A stretch of 33,274 nt of DNA from positions 1 to 33,274 of the forward strand of contig JAAFIN010000022.1 in the NCBI GenBank assembly GCA_013297825.1. The letters run 5' to 3'. Shown here in pieces: positions 29,664-33,274 of the stretch (within the stretch, counting starts at the first letter, position 1; every line of letters begins with the position of its first letter). The translations under genes were made by a program, and so were the position numbers. The notes beneath the pieces are model-generated. The model had not been told where the DNA came from. It was given only the letters and a program-made list of their open reading frames with translations, and made no database searches. Origin of the DNA: Cytophagales bacterium (GTDB lineage: Bacteria; Bacteroidota; Bacteroidia; Cytophagales; Microscillaceae).

Positions 29664-31322
29664 TTATCTTATCATTTGCTTTCTTGTGGGTTTTCTATCA
29701 ATTTCCCATTTAAAATTTTTGAATTTTTTTTGTGGTTCTTCTATTTCGTGAGGAGGCGTAAAAGTTGCATCAACTTTATTGATATAAGAAACCCTTTGGG
29801 CTTTGTTATTTTCCTTAAAAAGAATATTCATATCACTACAATCCACACGATTAAGTCCTATAAGTTCGTTGGTTTTTTCTTTGAGGGCAAACAAGATATT
29901 TTGGGCATTTCCTTTTACTTCAAGCCTTCTGATTTGTTTTTCTTTAAAAAAAGCAAGCATATTTTTGCCTTTTATTTGGTTAAATTGCTTCAAAGTATCT
30001 TCTGCAATCAAAAATGCTTCGTGTTTCAAAAATCCTCTTTTGGGCTTATTATTGTCCAATTCCAAAATAATTGTATCAGCAGAAAGTTGGCTTTTATTTG
30101 CCCACAACACAGGCGAACCATAAAATTGCAAAGTGCTATCTGCACGATTATAAGCCAAAGAATCACAAACACCTTGTAAATCTTTTCTAAAAATTTTGGT
30201 GTTGTGATATGCTAATAATTGTTTTCTTGGGTTAATTGTTTTGTCTTTTTCATTTACCACAAAAAGCGTATCAGCTTTGAGCCAAAGCGTATCCAAGCCT
30301 GTTATTTGCCTTGCGAGGGTATTGCCATAAATTCTACTTTCGCCTTCTTTTTGACGCACCCACGCAAAATCGCCTTCTACTTCCATACTGTCTTTTACGC
30401 TTTGAAGTTTTACATTGCCCCACGCATAGCCAAATTCAGTTTTTTTCTCAAAATAAACTGAATCACCTTCTAAAATATAATCACCATTTTTCAAATGCGT
30501 TCTTCCTACAAAGTTAGAAATTTGGGTTTCGGTATTAAAAGTGCCTTCTTTGGTATTGATAACGCCATCTTTGGACGTGATTTTTGTAGCACCTTTAAAA
30601 TACGCCATTTTATCAATGGTATTATAGTTTAGGGTTTGGGTTTCTATTTTCTGCTCATCTTTTTTGCTAATAAGTACCACATCTTTGCTAAAATAAAATA
30701 TTTTGCTGTTGGAATCGTAGGTGCCAGCTTTGGAAGTAAGGGTTTTTTCGTTGTCCTCTATTTTTCCCTCTTGGTAATAATTGGCAATGCCTGAATAAAT
30801 TTGATAATCTAAGGCTGGTGTTTGGAGATTCATTTTTTCATCTTGCAAATTTACTTTTCCCCTTGCTCTTGCGAGTTGTGAATTTCCGTCATAATACATT
30901 GTGTCAGCAGTAAGTACAGAGCCTTTATCGCTCACAACTCTTGTTTTGCCAAAAGCATCAACTGCATTTTTATTTTCATAAAAATACGCAGAATCGCAGT
31001 AAAACATTGTGCCATTATGCCTAATAACCACATTTCCTACAAGTTTTCTTACGTTGGGTTGTCCTGCTACTTTTTTTAGTACATCAGCACGTTCTAATAC
31101 TACTTTTTCGCCACCACCTTGAGCTTGTTGTTCTTGGTCTTTTAAGCCCCCCACCCCCGAAGGGGGAGTATTTAGGTTTTTTTTGGGGTCTTTCTGATTT
31201 GTTCCCCCTTTGGGGGTTAGGGGGCTTTGAGCATTAAGGTTATTTTTCCCTAAAAAATTTAAAAAAAATAATGAAAAAATTATAAAACGAATAATGAAAT
31301 AATGAGGACAAAGAATATTCAT
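29664..31322 (-). CDS. OstA-like (LptA/LptD N-terminal type) protein of lipopolysaccharide transport class
   Basis: 552 residues. The N-terminus is hydrophobic with likely cleavage after NNLNAQ, so it is exported. After a low-complexity stretch the mature part is a series of OstA-type beta-jellyroll repeats: LVGNVVIRHNGTMFYCDSAYFYENKNAVDAFGKTRV, SVLTADTMYYDGNSQLARARGKVNLQD, and similar motifs to about residue 430, then a C-terminal tail. In Bacteroidota such proteins are thought to act in LPS or other glycolipid transfer across the periplasm; the exact partner is unknown. Residues 32 to about 62 (SPLTPKGG through SGVGGLK) are encoded by a G-rich paired inverted repeat inserted in frame, which is odd and probably without function for the fold. 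Confidence 0.88.
   Translation of the reverse strand: MNILCPHYFIIRFIIFSLFFLNFLGKNNLNAQSPLTPKGGTNQKDPKKNLNTPPSGVGGLKDQEQQAQGGGEKVVLERADVLKKVAGQPNVRKLVGNVVIRHNGTMFYCDSAYFYENKNAVDAFGKTRVVSDKGSVLTADTMYYDGNSQLARARGKVNLQDEKMNLQTPALDYQIYSGIANYYQEGKIEDNEKTLTSKAGTYDSNSKIFYFSKDVVLISKKDEQKIETQTLNYNTIDKMAYFKGATKITSKDGVINTKEGTFNTETQISNFVGRTHLKNGDYILEGDSVYFEKKTEFGYAWGNVKLQSVKDSMEVEGDFAWVRQKEGESRIYGNTLARQITGLDTLWLKADTLFVVNEKDKTINPRKQLLAYHNTKIFRKDLQGVCDSLAYNRADSTLQFYGSPVLWANKSQLSADTIILELDNNKPKRGFLKHEAFLIAEDTLKQFNQIKGKNMLAFFKEKQIRRLEVKGNAQNILFALKEKTNELIGLNRVDCSDMNILFKENNKAQRVSYINKVDATFTPPHEIEEPQKKFKNFKWEIDRKPTRKQMIR
31142..31228. repeat. G-rich paired inverted repeat within the OstA-like coding sequence
   Basis: The half at 31142-31170 reads TTAAGCCCCCCACCCCC then GAAGGGGGAGTA; the half at 31201-31228 reads GTTCCCCCTTTGGGGG then TTAGGGGGCTTT. 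They are inverted relative to each other, as at 21435-21577. The reading frame of the minus-strand gene stays open through both, giving SPLTPKGGT and NTPPSGVGGLK. Confidence 0.85.
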
Positions 31323-31393
31323 AAATGGGAGGAAACAATGAAAATAATAAAGGGAGAAACATAAGTTAAAACATAAAAAGTTAAAACAAAGTT

Positions 31394-32296
31394 TTAGCTT
31401 ATAAATAAATCTAATTGTTTATTTTTGGGTAAAACCAATGTTTTGATTTTTTTTTCTATTTCAAAATTCAAAATAATGGCTTCTGTGATAGCATTTCTAT
31501 TTTTTTCTTTACCGCCCAAATGATAAAAATGTTCAGTAGTATGAATATTATAATCATTCCAAACAGTTTCTAAATATGTATTTTGGCGATATTGATTACT
31601 ATGCCAAGTAGAAAGCATAAATTTTGTGTTTTTTTGATGTAAAATATTTTTTAAATCAAACTCATTTTGTTCGTTCCAACTATCATAATAATCTACGTGT
31701 CTACCTATATAAGGAGGGTCGCAATACACAAGGTCATTTTCTTTTGCCAAATCAATCGTTTTTAAAAAATCTTGACACACAAAAGACCAATCATTTTCAG
31801 TAACTAAAAAATCTATTTTTTTAATTTGGTTTGTGATTTTGGTGATGTATGCTTGTGCAAATCTTTGTGGTTTGTGTCCATAAGGCACATTAAACAATAA
31901 TTTGCGATTAAAACGTATCATTCCATTAAAACAACTTCTATTTAAAAATAAAAAATCAAGCGAAGAATGTGTTTTATTAAACTTTTCTCGTACTTCATTA
32001 TAATATTCTTGTCCTTTTTGTGCTAAAAAATTTCCTTGTTCTTTCAAAAATTCTTTGGCAATTTGTGGCGTAATTTCTTTATTTTTAATGGCATTATAAA
32101 AATTTATAATGTGTGGATTGCTGTCTGCAAATATTGCTTTGGGTGGTTTTACATTAAAACCCACAACACCTGACCCCAAAAATGGCTCTATCCAAGTATC
32201 AAAATAAGTAGGCAAATGTTCTATAATAAAAGGCACTAATTGCGTTTTTTTTCCTTGAATTTTGATAGGTGGAACGTATATTTTTGGTTTTTGCAT
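31394..32296 (-). CDS. Type II adenine-N6 DNA methyltransferase, EcoRV-methylase-like (Dam/D12 class)
   Basis: 300 residues, matching the known M.EcoRV closely along its length as I recall it. The N-terminal IYVPPIKIQGKKTQLVPFI leads to SAM-binding motif IEPFLGSGVVGFNV (about 36-49). FLFLNRSCFNGMIRFNRK sits in the middle, followed by KPQRFAQAYITKITNQ. The catalytic motif DPPY is at 193-196 in YCDPPYIGRHVDYYDSW. The C-terminal block STWHSNQYRQNTYLETVWND, then HFYHLGGKEKNRNAITEAIIL, also follows the EcoRV enzyme. The predicted product is N6-methyladenine in GATATC, protecting the host DNA. The gene starts 17 bases after the endonuclease stop on the same strand, so it is second in the operon. 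Confidence 0.94.
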   Translation of the reverse strand: MQKPKIYVPPIKIQGKKTQLVPFIIEHLPTYFDTWIEPFLGSGVVGFNVKPPKAIFADSNPHIINFYNAIKNKEITPQIAKEFLKEQGNFLAQKGQEYYNEVREKFNKTHSSLDFLFLNRSCFNGMIRFNRKLLFNVPYGHKPQRFAQAYITKITNQIKKIDFLVTENDWSFVCQDFLKTIDLAKENDLVYCDPPYIGRHVDYYDSWNEQNEFDLKNILHQKNTKFMLSTWHSNQYRQNTYLETVWNDYNIHTTEHFYHLGGKEKNRNAITEAIILNFEIEKKIKTLVLPKNKQLDLFIS

Positions 32297-32313
32297 TTTA
32301 TTTTTAATGATTA

Positions 32314-33135
32314 TTAAGAAATATTTTTAGAAATCCATTCTTCTGTTTTTCCTTTAAATTTTAGATAATCTTTGATATTGGTTATTTTTTTATTTTCAAT
32401 AATAATTTTCCCATAATTTTGCCAATATTCATTAAAAAAAGTTTCTCCAATTTTTGAAAAAACACCTTTTCCTGACAAAATATCATCAATATTTGTAATG
32501 CTTCCAATATTAGCAGTATTACCGCTTCCACTTTTATCACTTGCTATTTTCCATTTTTCTTGCACAAAAAATTCAAAATTAGAAATAACAGAGGGAATAT
32601 TTTGCAAATTTTCTATGGTATAAGTATTGGTTTCTTCAGTTTTTTCTAAAATATTTCTGTCATAAATAATTCCTAAAACATAATGTCCCAAATAATCTTT
32701 GTAAGGAAATTGAATATTTTTTGTGCTATTTTGATTTGTAAAATATTCTCCGTGAGAGCCTAATGTAAAACCATTACAAATTTTTGGATTTTCAGAAAGC
32801 CTATAAGTTGTTTTTATGTCCAATGCAAATTTTATTTTTTCATCAGATTTTGAAACAAAAGAAATATCAGGATACCAATTTTGTTTTTCTGCTAAAACTA
32901 ATTCAAAATCATTTTCCTTAGCAAAATCTAAAAAATTTGAAAATAAATGTATTTCTAAAAGTTTGGAAATAATTTTTGTGTCTTGTGAAATTGGAAAAAT
33001 ATTTTTGTAACTGTCAATAAAGCCTTTTATTGTCCATTCATTGGTATTTGTGGAAACTGTATTTTTCAAATTTTGTGTTAAAACATTCAATTTTTGTTCA
33101 AAATCTATTTTTATTTTTTTTGAATTGTCAGCCAT
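32314..33135 (-). CDS. Type II restriction endonuclease, EcoRV-like
   Basis: 273 residues from the ATG at 33135 (MADNSKK); a longer frame to 33174 adds 13 hydrophobic residues and is rejected. Homology to R.EcoRV is evident. FPISQDTKIISKLLEIHL holds E61 (EcoRV E45). WYPDI holds D90 (D74). ALDIKTTY holds D106 and K108 (D90, K92), completing the PD-(D/E)xK site. The recognition loop GSGNTANIGS at 203-212 differs from EcoRV GSGNTTNIGS by one residue. FVQEKWKIASD before it and the FFNEYWQNY block near the C-terminus also match. The expected activity is blunt cleavage of unmethylated GATATC, a phage and plasmid barrier. The gene comes first and the methylase second, with no control gene seen. Confidence 0.94.
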   Translation of the reverse strand: MADNSKKIKIDFEQKLNVLTQNLKNTVSTNTNEWTIKGFIDSYKNIFPISQDTKIISKLLEIHLFSNFLDFAKENDFELVLAEKQNWYPDISFVSKSDEKIKFALDIKTTYRLSENPKICNGFTLGSHGEYFTNQNSTKNIQFPYKDYLGHYVLGIIYDRNILEKTEETNTYTIENLQNIPSVISNFEFFVQEKWKIASDKSGSGNTANIGSITNIDDILSGKGVFSKIGETFFNEYWQNYGKIIIENKKITNIKDYLKFKGKTEEWISKNIS

Positions 33136-33154
33136 AAAAATTATAATTTTTTTA

Positions 33155-33162
33155 CAAAAATA
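33155..33162 (-). promoter_or_regulatory. Possible -7 element of the restriction-modification operon
   Basis: On the minus strand TATTTTTG fits TAnnTTTG, about 20 bases upstream of the endonuclease ATG. No good -33 box is seen at 17-20 bases. Further upstream, TTTGGAAAA and TTTTCCAAA (33195-33203 and 33224-33232) form an inverted repeat that might be a binding site. Confidence 0.45.
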
Positions 33163-33274
33163 TAAAAAAAACACCTTAAATGCTAATTCATTTTTTTGGA
33201 AAATTTAATTTTTAAAAATTTGCTTTTCCAAACAAAAAAATATAAATTGCATAGCATTTTTATAAAAAATATTT

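Noticed and set aside
29375-30179. Open frames on either strand over 29375-29569 and on the plus strand over 29655-30179
   Set aside because: The first is within the MITE-like inverted repeat, the second is antisense to the OstA-like gene; neither resembles a protein family.
1-33274. tRNA, rRNA, integrase or prophage genes near the restriction and DUF262/HEPN loci
   Set aside because: No cloverleaf, rRNA segment, integrase or phage structural gene could be recognised on either strand, so no genomic island boundary is claimed.

Overview
The window reads as a chromosomal segment of a low-GC member of the Bacteroidota, most likely of the Cytophagales type. The evidence is the gene families (OstA-like protein, PG_1098-type methyltransferase, 7TM sensor kinase with a HisKA_2 core, TPR-SpoIIE phosphatase, GT14 branching enzyme, Bacteroidota-style RNase III), starts without Shine-Dalgarno sequences, and promoter elements of the TTTG / TAnnTTTG type. 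I cannot name the genus.

Layout. 1-3760: GT14 glycosyltransferase (-), a 0.9 kb spacer full of repeats, RNase III with a very long disordered tail, and rpsO. 3920-5200: an M16 peptidase homologue without its zinc site. 5274-11627: a sigma-54 response regulator (+) converging on a minus-strand cluster of outer-membrane porin, TrkH/KtrB potassium transporter and sensor kinase; together they look like a potassium-uptake regulon. 12006-12377: a small secreted protein. 13012-19068: an RND heavy-metal efflux set (CzcA/CusA-type pump, TolC-type channel, lipoprotein adaptor). 19252-21413: 7TM sensor kinase and ECF sigma factor (-). 21637-22938: THUMP-like methyltransferase. 23044-24393: a DUF262/HEPN pair of conflict-system type whose DUF262 partner is short and degenerate. 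24558-25505: epoxyqueuosine reductase. 25716-29279: TPR-SpoIIE phosphatase plus an unrecognised membrane coiled-coil protein. 29664-31322: OstA-like protein. 31394-33135: a type II restriction-modification pair clearly homologous to EcoRV on both subunits, in the order endonuclease then methylase.

The second story is the spacer DNA. Several repeat families recur: 7-bp GAATTAG/GAATTAA arrays, a leader of TTTGGCTGTTTC followed by CATTCATCATT-like units placed directly before start codons, TTGAACCT-type arrays also abutting start or stop codons, GGTATCAGG units, a 21-bp minisatellite, a family of 33-39 bp palindromes with a constant core and changing arms, G-rich paired inverted repeats resembling REPINs, a ~101-bp dispersed repeat present twice in opposite orientation, and two MITE-like nested inverted repeats without transposase. 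The G-rich element has entered coding sequence twice, both times at the N-terminus of an exported protein, where it stays in frame.

The most noteworthy systems are the EcoRV-type restriction-modification operon, the eroded DUF262/HEPN module with a palindrome upstream, the Kdp-style regulators paired with a TrkH transporter, and the TPR-SpoIIE/membrane coiled-coil pair. All function calls rest on recalled family knowledge and motif reading; no searches were run.
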